Below, one piece after another: positions 1 through 9,215 of a DNA stretch of 64,000 bases. Under the pieces are notes generated by a model. It was not told where the DNA came from and made no database searches. It was given only the letters and a program-made list of their open reading frames with translations. The translations under genes were made by a program, and so were the position numbers. Numbering within the stretch: the stretch's first letter is position 1; the number at the start of each line of letters is the position of its first letter. Origin of the DNA: Diplonema papillatum (taxonomy: Eukaryota; Euglenozoa; Diplonemea; Diplonemida; Diplonemidae); NCBI GenBank assembly GCA_030068145.1, contig JAPJBO010000090.1, positions 351,123 through 415,122 on the forward strand, read 5' to 3'.

Positions 1-70
1 GGTGAGGCTCGCGCGGGGGGGGTGTGGGGTGGGGACGTTGTTATTGGTGCTGGTTTTGAGGGATTGAAAA

Positions 71-74
<4 letters not shown>

Positions 75-102
<28 letters not shown>

Positions 103-150
103 CGAGTTAGAGTGCAGGGACGATCTCTCCGGGGAGTATCCGGTCGCCCC
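75..150 (+). repeat. (GA)n microsatellite plus dispersed tail (family P)
   Basis: A GA run (75-102) leads directly into a tail reading CGAGTTAGAGTGCAGGGA then CATCTCTCCGGGGAGT-like sequence. The same tail follows GA runs at 51108 and 51748, and stands without one at 50397. The preceding TTGGTGCTGGTTTTGAGGGA block recurs at about 13519-13540. No gene is visible in 1-500. Confidence 0.75.
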
Positions 151-303
151 ACTACTGTCCCGTACTACTACGGCGGGCGTATGTCGCTACGTCGTGGGCG
201 CGGTGCGAGCCGCGGCCCTGTCATAGACGATGATTGCACCGATGGTGGCGCAGCCGGGGGCGTTCTGACTGACGGGGCGTAAGTGGGCGGAGTAAGAAAA
301 TCT

Positions 304-348
304 TTTTAGGGTTAAAGTTCGCTTGAAATTCCGGGGTTTTAGGGGAAT
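304..348 (+). repeat. Family D dispersed element, partial
   Basis: Carries AAAGTTCGCTTGAAATTCCG followed by GGGGTTTTAGGG. The family consensus continues GTCTCCGGGTGACCTTCGTC. About fourteen copies occur in the window (for example 12835, 15110, 16655, six in 37967-38829, 43388, 46500, 54323, 54585). Confidence 0.6.
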
Positions 349-507
349 CTTTTTTTTGTGGTGGTGGTCTCGCTGGCCCGGTAGTTTGTGCTCCCGCCAA
401 CTTCTTTTTACACTCGTTCTCTTCTCTACTCACTGTACTGTACGTACTCTTTCCCTCTTTTTCTCACTTTGACTAGCCAAAAAAGACTCCTGTAGCCGCG
501 GACACGT

Positions 508-625
508 ATATGGCGGACCATCATCAGCACGGTTTGTCAGGCGGCTGTTCACAACCAAGTCCATCCGTGCTACGAGATCACAGGCGAATCTGTCACGGGG
601 AGGAGGCCCCTACAAACGGGGTGGA
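508..625 (+). repeat. Family A dispersed repeat, 3' half
   Basis: Matches the 3' half of family A: GGCGGACCATCATCAGC, then GTTTGTCAGGCGGCTGTTC, then CACAGGCGAATC and CACGGGGAG. Fuller copies are at 26261, 37130, 43772 and 48268. Confidence 0.7.
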
Positions 626-696
626 GAGTGGGGGAGTGGGGGAAGGGGCATTTCTTTTTCTTTTTCTAGCTTTTGTCGTGGGTTTTCTCTGCAAAA

Positions 697-957
697 TACT
701 CGAGGGACTGCCCTTGCGCTCATTTCTACGGAGGCTAGAGGGGGAAGAAAACAATACACCTGCACATTTTTGTTGAACGCTTATCCGGCCACTAAACCCT
801 GTTTCGTGTGGGTTACAGCACATGTACATTCTTTGAGATTGGAATATTGTTGCGATAGTGGGGAGTCATCGGCATGCCGATGAGTACCACACTTCGAGAT
901 TTCGCAGCTGGCAGTCTCTTCAAGTATCACCTACAAAGCAGGTGCTTATACAAAGAA
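697..957 (+). repeat. Family C dispersed repeat with palindromic insert
   Basis: Begins AAAATACTCGAGGGACTGCC, continues through GAGGCTAGAGGGGGAAG and ends CTACAAAGCAGGTGCTTATAC. At about 857-890 it contains GTGGGGAGTCAT, a palindromic core, then ATGAGTACCAC. This is the hairpin module shared with copies near 3499, 14936, 32118 and 60943. Confidence 0.7.
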
Positions 958-1805
958 ATTGTGGGGGTTGGTGTTATCCGAATCGCAAGTACAAGACTCC
1001 TGTGAGGTGTCACAGTTGCTTTTTGGGAGTTACTCCACGACTATTGCTTGCCGTCAAACAGATAGTAATGTGGTCCCCTCTTTGTTGAATCTTGTTCACG
1101 GCTCGATAGATAATTTGACAAGCGAGTAATTTTTTTTTCCCGTGTTTTGAATACAGCAGGGGACTTTAGCTCTTCGTCTGACCAAGCATAATAGCCGGTT
1201 TCAGCCAAAACCCCGGTTTTGGGGCTCTGTGGTGCCTGTGGGTGTCTGAGTCCTGGAACCGTCGCCCCGCGCACGCAAACAAGGGGACGAAGGGGGGTGG
1301 TGAGATATAAGCTTGCGGTATTGGTGTGCTCACTATCAAACTACGGAGATGGCAAGTGAAAAGCTTCGAATTGCAGTGACACACCGTGACGCGCCATGTA
1401 ACTGCAGTACAGTACAGTACAGTACAGGGGCCACTTGAAGATCATAATTTTTATTCTTTTGAAAAACCGAAACCGGAAAAACCCGGTTTCTGAAACCGGG
1501 AACGGGTTTCCAAAGTCCCCTGGAATACAGTTAACCAACATGTTGACTTGTCGATTACAATATATCGATTCCAAGAAATGGGATCGGGTTTTGCGGTTTT
1601 TCTTCTGCAGTACCTCGGTGTGACGGTTGTTCCTTAGGTAGCAAAAAGGGTACAACTCCATAATGGAAATATGGGACCTCTGTAGTTCTTTTTCTCGGTA
1701 CGAGCCTGTTGGATAACACCAAAGTTGCGTATATTTGCTTACGTGGAACAACTAGGGGGGTGCCCTGACCCGCTTTGTTTATCTGGTGGCTGAGTCTGGG
1801 TTGCG
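958..1805. other. Intergenic, no gene seen
   Basis: No convincing coding frame. It holds small palindromes (CCAAAACC/GGTTTTGG near 1207-1224; AACCGG/CCGGTT repeats at 1468-1510) and a (CAGTA) run of about five units at 1402-1427. Confidence 0.5.
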
Positions 1806-1880
1806 GGGGGAAAATCTTAGTTAGCGGGGGGGAAAACTTAGTTTAATGTTTAGGCAGGACACTGCCTCATGCATGTTTGG
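1806..1880 (+). repeat. Family H dispersed repeat, partial
   Basis: G-run, then AATCTTAGTTTAATGTTTAG, then GCAGGACACTGCCTCATGCATG. Other copies are at 18140, 32836, 45818, 45957 and 61215. This copy lacks the downstream GATGCTAGCATC palindrome. Confidence 0.65.
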
Positions 1881-2015
1881 GGGGGGGAAAGTGTTGGGGT
1901 GGGTGAAGCGGGTTTTCTCGTTTGATCGTGTCCGCTCTGTGTCTTTGGGTTTTGGCGCGGTGCCGGCTGATGTGAGCGGGCAGCCGACAAAAACGTCATA
2001 GGTGTATACACGGTG

Positions 2016-2150
2016 TGAGTCCAGCCGCAGAAGCAGAAGCTAAAGCTGGAGTCAAAGAAGCGGGTGTCGCAATCACTGTTCGGGTGTTGATGTACACTCG
2101 TTTTGGTTGTAGCACACCCGCTTCAACTCCAGCTTCTGAGGCCGGACTCC
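2016..2150. mobile_element. Foldback MITE-like element, family S
   Basis: Left arm GAGTCCAGCC ... AAGCTGGAGTCAAAGAAGCG and right arm CGCTTCAACTCCAGCTTCTG ... GCCGGACTCC are inverted repeats around a centre of about 60 bp. A second complete copy is at 44833-44972; left arms alone occur at 48221, 49018 and 49175. It is too short to encode a transposase. Confidence 0.65.
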
Positions 2151-2329
2151 ATCGCGTAGTACGGGCCCAGGCTCTCTGTACCCAAGCAAGCCGAACGGGA
2201 CCGATAGAGAACCAATCTTCCTTCAGGGGTGGGATTATACACTTCGAACTGCGGGGCTTTGCATTCGTACAGCATGGCGCTGCAGACTTCTGGAGCAGTG
2301 AATTGTACAACCTAACCCCCCACCCGATT

Positions 2330-2440
2330 TTCTTTGGTGTTAACAATGCATTGTTGGTACTAAAAATTAGTAGTTGGCAGCGTACTACATGAAACTTACC
2401 AAAGCAGGTGAGTTCCGCTAGTGCGCACAAACAAAAGAAA
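2330..2440 (-). repeat. Family F dispersed repeat, inverted copy
   Basis: Reverse complement of the units at 33275-33390 and 33570-33690: GTTAACAATGCATTGTTGGT, ACTAAAAATTAGTAGTTGGC, then the CTTACCAAAGCAGGTGAGTT segment and GTGCGCACAAAC. Confidence 0.75.
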
Positions 2441-2800
2441 GTACTAATTTTTTTTTGTCTATCCGACGATCCCGGGGGACGTGCGGATTGGTGCCTTTCG
2501 ACCTTTTATATGTTTTGGTGAGCTACCCACTCACCCGCCACGTGCGTAATGCCCTGGGAAACCGGCTCCGACTGAATCAGATTCGGCTTTGGGTCATGCT
2601 TTGCATATTTGCATGGCATGGCCCAACGACCCTTCGATCTCGCTGCACGTTACGAGAGATCGAACTGGGGTGACTGAATCAGATCACCCCAGAATGACCT
2701 GGGAGCCCGCATCACCGACATGCAGCTTTACGTGTCTATGCCACCATCCATGGATATGTACAAGAACCCCGAAAACGAAGTGAACCTCTGGACGAGCGCC
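2441..2800. other. Intergenic with a family R copy
   Basis: 2448-2530 carries the CCGACGATCCCGGGGGACGT ... GGTGCCTTTCGACCTTTT block repeated near 34440, 37010 and 57740. The rest shows no gene. Confidence 0.5.
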
Positions 2801-3235
2801 GGTTCTGTATCATCATTCGGCACATTGGTTCGCCGCTTTACGAAGTTCTGGTCGAGCGTTATCTGAGCAGGAGGGTGCACCCGTGTGTACAGAGTAATGT
2901 GCACGGGTTCTGTATCGCCATTCGGCGCATTGGTTCGCCGCTATACGAAGTTCTGGTCAAACGTTATCTTAATCGCGGACTAGGTGCAGGGAGGGTGCAC
3001 CCGTATGTATGGAGAAATGTGCACGGGTTCTGAATCATCATTCGGCACATTGGTTCGCCGCTATACGAAGTTCTGGTCAAACGTTATCTGAATCGCGGAC
3101 TAGGTGCAGGGAGGGTGCACCCGTATGTCTGGAGAAATGTGCACGGTTTCTGTATCATCATTCGGCACATTGGTTCGCCGCTTTACGAAGTTCTGGTCCA
3201 ACACGTATACTGAATCGCGGACTTGGCGTGCCGGA
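2801..3235. repeat. Tandem array, ~105-120 bp x 4
   Basis: Four units start near 2801, 2906, 3025 and 3145. Each has GGTTCTG(T/A)ATC, CATTCGGC(A/G)CATTGG, TTCGCCGCT(A/T)TACGAAG and GGGTGCACCCGT. Short frames across it differ between units, so it is taken as non-coding. Confidence 0.8.
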
Positions 3236-3309
3236 GAGGGTGGACCTGTTGCTGTGGTCAAGTACAACACACACAAGGACCACAGGGGCAACCCCCCAGC
3301 AACGCCCCC

Positions 3310-3715
3310 CTTTCGAAAATACTCGAGGGGCTGCCCTGTGCTTACTTCGAAGGAGACTAGAGGGAAGAGAAAACAATACAAGTGCAAAGTCGGTCCTTTT
3401 TTGTTGAACGCTGGCGCCCGCGAATCCCAGATTTACCTGTATTTCGTGCGGAATACTGCACGTTTACCTCCTTCGAGATTGGAATATTGCTGCGAAAGTG
3501 GGGAGTCATCGGCATGCTGATGAGTACCCCACTATGCCTGCCTTTCGCTACGTGACACCGGGATGGGTCACTCTTGGCGCTTCCGTCGTGGTGCAACCCG
3601 CGACGGTTGCAACTGATGCTGGTAGCTTGTGACAAGTTCGTAGTCCTTTGAGATTTCGCAACTGGCAGCCTCAAGTATTTCCTACAAAGCAGGTGCTTAT
3701 ACAAAAAACTGTATT
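3310..3715 (+). repeat. Family C copy with nested hairpin segment
   Basis: Starts AAAATACTCGAGGGGCTGCC and ends CTACAAAGCAGGTGCTTATAC. Its middle is split by GTGGGGAGTCATCGGCATGC and a GCTACGTGACACC ... GGTTGCAACTG segment that is also found at 32040-32160 and 60945-61075. Confidence 0.7.
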
Positions 3716-3839
3716 CGGGCGGCTTTATTTTGCGGCCTGTCCTATCATGACAGCGAGTGTCGGAATGGCCAGTTGATTTTCTTTGAGATTTCGCAACTGG
3801 CAGCCTCAAGAAATTCCCACAAAGCAGGTGCCACTTCAT

Positions 3840-4055
3840 CCCCTTTTGTTCTTCGCTTACACCACCGTGTGTTGTTTTTCTCACTCAGGACTTTTGACCT
3901 GTTGTGTTTGTGTGATTTGTCGTGTAGGGGTAGACCCGCATGACCTCACGTCCGTTCAACACGTGGTTCGGTAGTTACAGCACTTGGGATCCCTTCTGTT
4001 CTTTGTCGGGCAGCATCGTCGAGCATTTCCTTTCAAGCTGGCGCTCATGTAAAAA
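3840..4055 (+). repeat. Family B dispersed repeat
   Basis: GTTCTTCGCTTACACCACCG ... GACCTGTTGTGTTTGTGTGA ... GTAGACCCGCATGACCTCAC ... GCAGCATCGTCGAGCATTTC ... CAAGCTGGCGCTCATGTAAA. Seven copies occur in the window, one inverted (36672-36963). Confidence 0.8.
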
Positions 4056-4309
4056 AACTGTAGTCGGGCGGCTTTATCATGTCCTATCACGACAGCGAGT
4101 GTCGGAAAACAAGCCAGTTGATTTTAGTTGATTTTAAGTGGGCAGGGTTTTCCTGCCGGCGGAGTTTGTTTTGAGCCAGCGCTGTTCTTTTTTCTCCCAG
4201 CCCACCACGGAGTGGTTGAAGCGCTTGGCAGGTTTCTGCTACTGACCACAGGAGTTGCTTGAATTCGTTGTTCGCAGGCACCAGTGTGAGCAGGTTCACC
4301 CTTTGCTGA

Positions 4310-4450
4310 TAGACTCCGTCCCTATCTCTTGAAACTCCATCGAAGTGCTTGCCGCTGTTTATCACACCACGGTCTATCAGGTCCATCTCTAGTCCCTAGA
4401 GCTGCATCGAATATGACGGTCTATCAAGAGGGGATGGACCGGCTCAAAGA
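4310..4450. mobile_element. Short inverted-repeat element, family L
   Basis: CCGTCCCTATCTCTTGAAAC at the left and GAGGGGATGGACCGGCTCA at the right, with CCACGGTCTATCAGGTCCAT between. Relatives at 49837-50016 and (reverse orientation) 53343-53526 have matching GAGCCGGTCC(A/G)TCCC ends. No coding capacity. Confidence 0.6.
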
Positions 4451-4464
4451 CTGCTAATAGACTG

Positions 4465-4530
4465 TGATACCGTCCAGCCTCTAATTTATAGGCCAATAAC
4501 ATGCGTGGTTTATAATTTATCGGCCTCCTT
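4465..4530 (+). other. Empty-site counterpart of the element at 40427-41776
   Basis: GATACCGTCCAGCCTCTAAT ... GGCCAATAA is followed directly by CATGCGTGGTTTATAATTT. At 40392-40426 and 41777-41800 the same two halves are separated by 1.35 kb of DNA with inverted-repeat ends. Confidence 0.7.
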
Positions 4531-4804
4531 GTACGTCCAAGTAAGGCCACCGGATCACGCCATAGAATGCAGAATATCGGTGGTGATGGCCTGCAATAGG
4601 TCACCAGGTGACCACTTCGATCGGAACTGTCGTAAGGGGGATCGGGGTGGACTGGCTAACAGTGGGGTACAATCAACGAAAACATCGTCGTCCTGTCGTA
4701 CTGCTGCTCCCCCGCAGCCGACCACGAGGGTGGTTGGGGTCTGAAGGTAGTGCTTTCGCCGCCGGCGAGAGTTGCTTGAGGTCGCTTTCTTGCCCCCCCT
4801 TTTA
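4531..4804. other. Intergenic, no gene seen
   Basis: Short unremarkable stretch with no recognised repeat or coding frame. Confidence 0.4.
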
Positions 4805-4890
4805 ATGACAGCAAGTGTCAGACTAGCGGTTGATTCCTATTTGGCAAGTTTTTTTTTTTTTTCCTTCTTTTTTTCAAGTTGCTTGGGGTA
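4805..4890 (+). repeat. Family E dispersed repeat, degenerate
   Basis: ACAGCAAGTGTCAGACTAGC, GTTGATTCC, then a T-rich tract and AAGTTGCTTGGGG. The family consensus AGTGTCAGACTAGCCTACCC ... GGAAGTTGTTTGGGT is clearest at 39387, 45128 and 57868. Confidence 0.55.
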
Positions 4891-4912
4891 CTTTCCTTTT
4901 TTGGTAAATTTT

Positions 4913-5017
4913 CCTTATATCCCACCCCAAACAAATTTGTGCCCTTATATCCCACTTCAAACAAATTTTGTGCCCTTATATCCCAGTTTGGGATTTAAGG
5001 GCACAAATTTTGTTTGA
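4913..5017 (+). repeat. Left terminal inverted repeat of the MULE
   Basis: Contains CCTTATATCCCA three times in direct order and once inverted, with AAACAAATTTGTG spacers (order: forward, forward, forward, reverse). Aligned with the reverse complement of 9704-9808 it differs at only about ten positions, four of them in the centre of the inner palindrome. Confidence 0.85.
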
Positions 5018-5031
5018 TTGTGAAAAAACCC

Positions 5032-5096
5032 TCTGACGGGATTCGAACCCCCACCTCCAGGGTTGAAAGCGGTGGCTCCTCGACTCGGCTACAGCA
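5032..5096 (-). tRNA. tRNA-like sequence (probable pseudogene or Pol III promoter)
   Basis: On the minus strand an A-box-like TAGCCGAGTCG and a perfect B box GGTTCGAATCC are correctly spaced. The acceptor ends do not pair well and the anticodon arm would need an enlarged loop, so no isotype is assigned. It sits 14 bp inside the left inverted repeat of the MULE and reads towards it. Confidence 0.35.
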
Positions 5097-5104
5097 TTCA
5101 TCAT

Positions 5105-5127
5105 TTTTTTTTTTTTTTTTTTTTTTT
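5105..5127 (+). repeat. Poly-T tract
   Basis: Uninterrupted run of 23 T just 5' (minus strand) of the tRNA-like sequence, so it is not a conventional SINE 3' tail for it. Confidence 0.9.
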
Positions 5128-5450
5128 GTTGAGCAAGCAACTACGGAAGACATGCAGGGGGCGAGAACTGCATTTACTTGTACGGGCAAGTCGTTCTTTT
5201 GTTCCTTTTGTCAAACTAGGAAAGAAGAAGGACGGACTCTTCCTGTGCATGGAGTGGAACTCCGACCGTGACTCATGCCACCATCACCAGATAGTCGTTG
5301 TTAGGATAGCTTACCCTTAGGCTGCTAAATTGTCTGTCGGTAAAGATCGTCAGTCGAATCAGATTCGAACATTGTAGTGGCAGCGACAATCATCAATTCA
5401 ATCTCTTAGTGTTATGTATTTTTCGGAAAAAAGATTTGTGGTGAGAAATA

Positions 5451-5668
5451 TTTGGACCAAAATTCGGACCAAAAATTCGGACCAAAAATTCGGACCAAAA
5501 ATTCGGACCAAAAATTCGGACCAAAAATTCGGACCAAAATTCGGACCAAAATTCGGACCAAAATTCGGACCAAAATTCGGACCCCAAATTCGGACCAAAA
5601 ATTCGGACCCAAAGTTTGGACCAAAAATAGGGACCAAAATTTGAACCAGAATTCGGATCAAAAATGGG
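5451..5668 (+). repeat. 13-14 bp tandem array, AAATTCGGACCAA
   Basis: About sixteen units of AAATTCGGACCA(A)(A), degrading at the right end (TTTGGACC, TAGGGACC, TTTGAACC). Unit length varies by one base, so frames through it are not maintained. It lies inside the MULE between the left end and the gene. Confidence 0.9.
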
Positions 5669-6317
5669 ATGTGATTGCGCGTGAGATGCCAAGGGCAGCG
5701 ATTTCCTCGCGATGAAGATGTGCACTGCACTGAACACCGAATGCCACAGTGCGCCACCTGCGGAACGACAACGGAGTGCCGCCTGGACGACGAGGAGACC
5801 AGTCGGCGAAGAACAACCAGACGCCACCTGAAGTGGCGACAGAAGCCATCAATGCATCCTGCTTAGTCGGACGAAGGCGGAACTACCAAGCGGTGCCTCA
5901 ACGTGACGATCAGATGCGAGAACACTTCTAGCCCAAGCTGCACACTGTTTTCCCTTGAATTTCCAAGCCAGCCTCTTTCATTTCGTTTGTTTTTGGTGTT
6001 TGCGTTGTCAGTGGAGGCATAAAGTGGGCTTCAATGCCCCACCCACGACGTCTCAGGCGTTCTGGGTGCCTCAGAGTTTTACACGACTGGTTGCAGTGGC
6101 GCAAGCTGGCTACGCCACACTTCCCGATCGGGCCTATAGCAAACGAGCACTCAAGATCAGAGGGCAGGCGCGCGGCCAGATGCTACAGCCGAGACACGGT
6201 CTCGTGATCCGTCATATTTGTCGATTGGGCCTGAATAACTTAGTAGAGACCTGTCACCCGAGAACTTGCTGATCACCCGAAGCTACAGGAAAACCTTCAC
6301 TGAAGAAAGCAATCGTA
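5669..6317 (+). promoter_or_regulatory. Upstream region of the MULE transposase
   Basis: 650 bp between the tandem array and the transposase start. A short frame at 5675-5866 contains CATCGTTTEC-like cysteines but matches nothing I recognise. No TATA box or leader intron can be named. Any promoter must lie here or in the inverted repeat. Confidence 0.35.
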
Positions 6318-9215
6318 ATGTCGTCAGCTTCCACAATCGGGGCCCTGTATAACCTTCTGCTGCCCATCGCATCAGTGCAGGACATATGTGATATCAGCGT
6401 TTACGCAGGCGATGCTGATCTCGCTCCTTATGTTGGGGCAGGGTTGCCTCCGGCCATTCTCCACCGTGTGCTTCTTCAGCGCCTTAGTCGTCCCAGTCCT
6501 GCACCTGTTGCTGCTGTTCCTTCGGCTTCACTGTCTGGGCCCCCTCCTGCAGCTGCTGCTGTTCCTTCAGCTTCATTGTCCGGGGCCGCTCCTGCTGTTC
6601 CTCTGTCTGGGCCCCCTCCTGCTGCTGCTGCTGGTCCTTCGGCCCCACTCCCTCGGAGTCAGACAGCTACAGATGCGATGCCTGTGGAGGTGAATCCTGC
6701 CGGATGTGCCGTTGTGGGTGGGCAGTACGCAACTGCCGCTGACTTCACTGACGCGGTCGTGGAGGAAGCTGTGGCCACCGGTCGGTGTCTGGTGCGGAGG
6801 AGGAAGGAGAAGGGACGCGTCCGCTTTGAGTGCTCGGGAACGACATCCAAAGGCGGGGCGTGCGCGTTCAAGTGCACCGCCATGCTCCACGCCGATACAG
6901 AGACGTATCACGTGTCCCGAGCTGACGCCCACTCCTGCGTTTTCACGACAGGCTCGGGCGATGAGAAGGCCAACGAGCTGGGCCGCCTGCACTCGGAGTG
7001 GGTGACCCGGCGGATAGCGGCCCATGTCGAGGCGGAGCCGGATCTGTCGGTGAAAGGCATCGTTGCGTCGATGCGCACAAACGGCGTCACCATCACAAGC
7101 AAGGTGGCGCGGTTGGCGAAAGCGCAAGCGCTGCAGGAGACGGGGCTGGACGCTGCATCGGGGTTTCGGAAGCTCCGAGCTTACTTTGCAGCCGTCAAAT
7201 GTGTCGATGCAGAAGCAGTAACAAGCATCGACACAAAGCCCGGCGTCGCGACAGAAGAGGACGCCAACCCGTGGGACGTCTTCGGATTCGCGTTCCTCGC
7301 TTTTGGAGCTTGTGTTCATGCAGCACGCTCCGCGATGTTCGTGTCGGTGGACGGAACCCACCTGACACACGGTGGTGTTTTGTTCGTAGCTGTGGTCCTC
7401 GACCCCATGCAGAAGGTCGTCCCCATCGCTTATGCTCTGGGCCAGACCGAGGACACTGCATCGTGGACCTCGTTCCTCGTGCAGCTGAAGGAGCTCCTGC
7501 CCGAGGGGTTCACCCTGATGTCTGACAGGGACAAGGGGCTCATGAGCGCAGTTAAAACTGTGCTGCCCACCACCCTCCACCTCATCTGCGTCAACCACGT
7601 TGTTCGCAATGTGAGTAAGAGCTTCGGGAAGGGAACCCAGCACCACGTGTGGAAGCTGGCTCATGCAAGCTCGCATGAATCTTACGCCAAGATTCTTGCG
7701 ATCGTTTCCAAGGAAAACGACGACCTGGCCTGCTATCTGGACAAGCTCCGGGACTGCATGTCGGATGCGTACCTGGTGGGGGGGTGTAGGTGCCACCACT
7801 ACACCAGCAATGTGAGTGAAGGCTTCAACAAGAACGCCAAGCTTGCAAGAAGCGCCCAGAATGCCATAAACCTTTTCGAAAGATTGCGCATAGGCCTGAT
7901 GCATCTGTTTGCATCAAGGGCTGGGCAGTTTCCGACCAGGGACGGCGCCACCTTCGTACCGTGGGTGGAGAAAAGGCTGGGTCGCATCGAGTACCAAGCT
8001 CGCGGCTTCTCTGCCACACCTGCAGGACGTGGAGAGTACGAGGTAAAGGAAGCGAAAAGCGGACGGCAGCAAAGGGTGCGCGTTTTGAACAAGGGCGCCG
8101 TCTACAAGTGCACCTGTGTTGGGCAACACGTGTCGCAGCTTCCGTGCGTTCACATTGTGTGTGTGTGCGGACAGCGAAAGGTGCATCCCTTGTCCCTTGT
8201 CGACGCCCTCTACACCGTGGAATCCCTGCGGTCGTTTTACGACGTCAGTGTCCCGACTGTGCTGGACGTAAAAACCCTCGCACTGGACAATCTTGCACCC
8301 CCCCGTCACAAGAATCCCTCAGGCCGACCAAAAGAGAAGCGCATCCCAAGCCGGGGTGAGATCGTCGACGACGACGACTTGCCATTCAAAGGCGCCAAAA
8401 AGAGAAAGGTTACCTGTGTCAGGTGCGGTGGCGAGGGACATTACAAGGTCACCTGCACGAATCCGCCTCTGCCTGCAAAAAAAGACAGCAAACAGGACCA
8501 AGACACGGAGCAAGATTCGAAGTGCCAAGAGCCCGCAGATTCGGGAGAAGAAGCACCGCCGGTGCCAAAGCCCAAAGGAAAAAAAGGGCAGAAAGATCAG
8601 AAATCTACCAAGCCTCCAGCGTCCAAACCTGGAAGGACCAACGTCACCAAGGGAACCTCCACTGGCAAACCCCCGGCCAACGAACAAAAGCCGTATCAGT
8701 CCCGTGCTCTGACCTGGGTGCAGACCACTGGAACGGAACTGGTCCTGGTCCCCGGTGATGGCGACTGCTTTTACAGCTGTCTGGCTAACGTCCCGAACAG
8801 TCAGAACATGTTCTTCTCTGCGCACAACGGAGACGGCCGTGGATCGCGCACATTGCGCACTATCCTTTTCCAAGAGGTGCAGAACTTGGAACCGGAGACA
8901 AGAGCGCTGTTCAAGCAGCGCATACAAAACGGACCGGACGTTCAGCTGCGTCGGGGCGAGTCCAAGATTCTCCTGGCGGCAATTGTATTCAAGGTGAAGA
9001 TTGTCCTCATCTCTGTCCTCCAGGTCCCAGAAGCAGAGCAACCAAGGCTCACGATGTTCACGCATCACCCCGTCGAAGAGCCGACCGTGTACCTGATACA
9101 CGAAGACGATTTGTCGGGTGCCAGCGACCACTTTTCGCTGGTGCGGGGCAAACCGTCACGGCAGCTCCTCCGGAAGTTGTCTATGCAGCTCCGTTTCAAT
9201 TCTGCACTGCTATAG
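6318..9215 (+). CDS. MULE transposase with SWIM, zinc-knuckle and OTU domains
   Basis: Single uninterrupted 965-residue frame with an ATG start. It catalyses cut-and-paste transposition of its element. Domains in order: an N-terminal Ala/Pro/Ser linker with three copies of a PSASLSGPPPAA-like repeat (about 63-112); a MuDR-type zinc-binding region (C172, C182, C186, H205, C207); a DDE/D core with SVDGTH (D345), MSDRDKG (D403), the MULE-typical C424-x2-H427, and SEGFN (E501); a SWIM finger C598-x-C600-x9-C610-x-H612; a CCHC knuckle C700-x2-C703-x4-H708-x4-C713; a lysine-rich linker (720-790); and an OTU-like cysteine-protease domain with PGDGDCFYS (D814, nucleophile C817) and DHFSLV (H938). All expected catalytic residues are present. 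The fused peptidase could act on ubiquitin-like conjugates, which is inference. Family assignment is firm; peptidase activity is untested. Confidence 0.93.
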   Translation: MSSASTIGALYNLLLPIASVQDICDISVYAGDADLAPYVGAGLPPAILHRVLLQRLSRPSPAPVAAVPSASLSGPPPAAAAVPSASLSGAAPAVPLSGPPPAAAAGPSAPLPRSQTATDAMPVEVNPAGCAVVGGQYATAADFTDAVVEEAVATGRCLVRRRKEKGRVRFECSGTTSKGGACAFKCTAMLHADTETYHVSRADAHSCVFTTGSGDEKANELGRLHSEWVTRRIAAHVEAEPDLSVKGIVASMRTNGVTITSKVARLAKAQALQETGLDAASGFRKLRAYFAAVKCVDAEAVTSIDTKPGVATEEDANPWDVFGFAFLAFGACVHAARSAMFVSVDGTHLTHGGVLFVAVVLDPMQKVVPIAYALGQTEDTASWTSFLVQLKELLPEGFTLMSDRDKGLMSAVKTVLPTTLHLICVNHVVRNVSKSFGKGTQHHVWKLAHASSHESYAKILAIVSKENDDLACYLDKLRDCMSDAYLVGGCRCHHYTSNVSEGFNKNAKLARSAQNAINLFERLRIGLMHLFASRAGQFPTRDGATFVPWVEKRLGRIEYQARGFSATPAGRGEYEVKEAKSGRQQRVRVLNKGAVYKCTCVGQHVSQLPCVHIVCVCGQRKVHPLSLVDALYTVESLRSFYDVSVPTVLDVKTLALDNLAPPRHKNPSGRPKEKRIPSRGEIVDDDDLPFKGAKKRKVTCVRCGGEGHYKVTCTNPPLPAKKDSKQDQDTEQDSKCQEPADSGEEAPPVPKPKGKKGQKDQKSTKPPASKPGRTNVTKGTSTGKPPANEQKPYQSRALTWVQTTGTELVLVPGDGDCFYSCLANVPNSQNMFFSAHNGDGRGSRTLRTILFQEVQNLEPETRALFKQRIQNGPDVQLRRGESKILLAAIVFKVKIVLISVLQVPEAEQPRLTMFTHHPVEEPTVYLIHEDDLSGASDHFSLVRGKPSRQLLRKLSMQLRFNSALL

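Noticed and set aside
3499-3535. Hammerhead ribozyme from CTGATGAGTACC
   Set aside because: The second core half (CGAAA) and the closing stems are not present at the needed positions; the same site in sister copies reads CCGATGAG.
6573-7904. 443-residue minus-strand frame inside the MULE gene
   Set aside because: Antisense to a well-supported transposase, with no recognisable domain.
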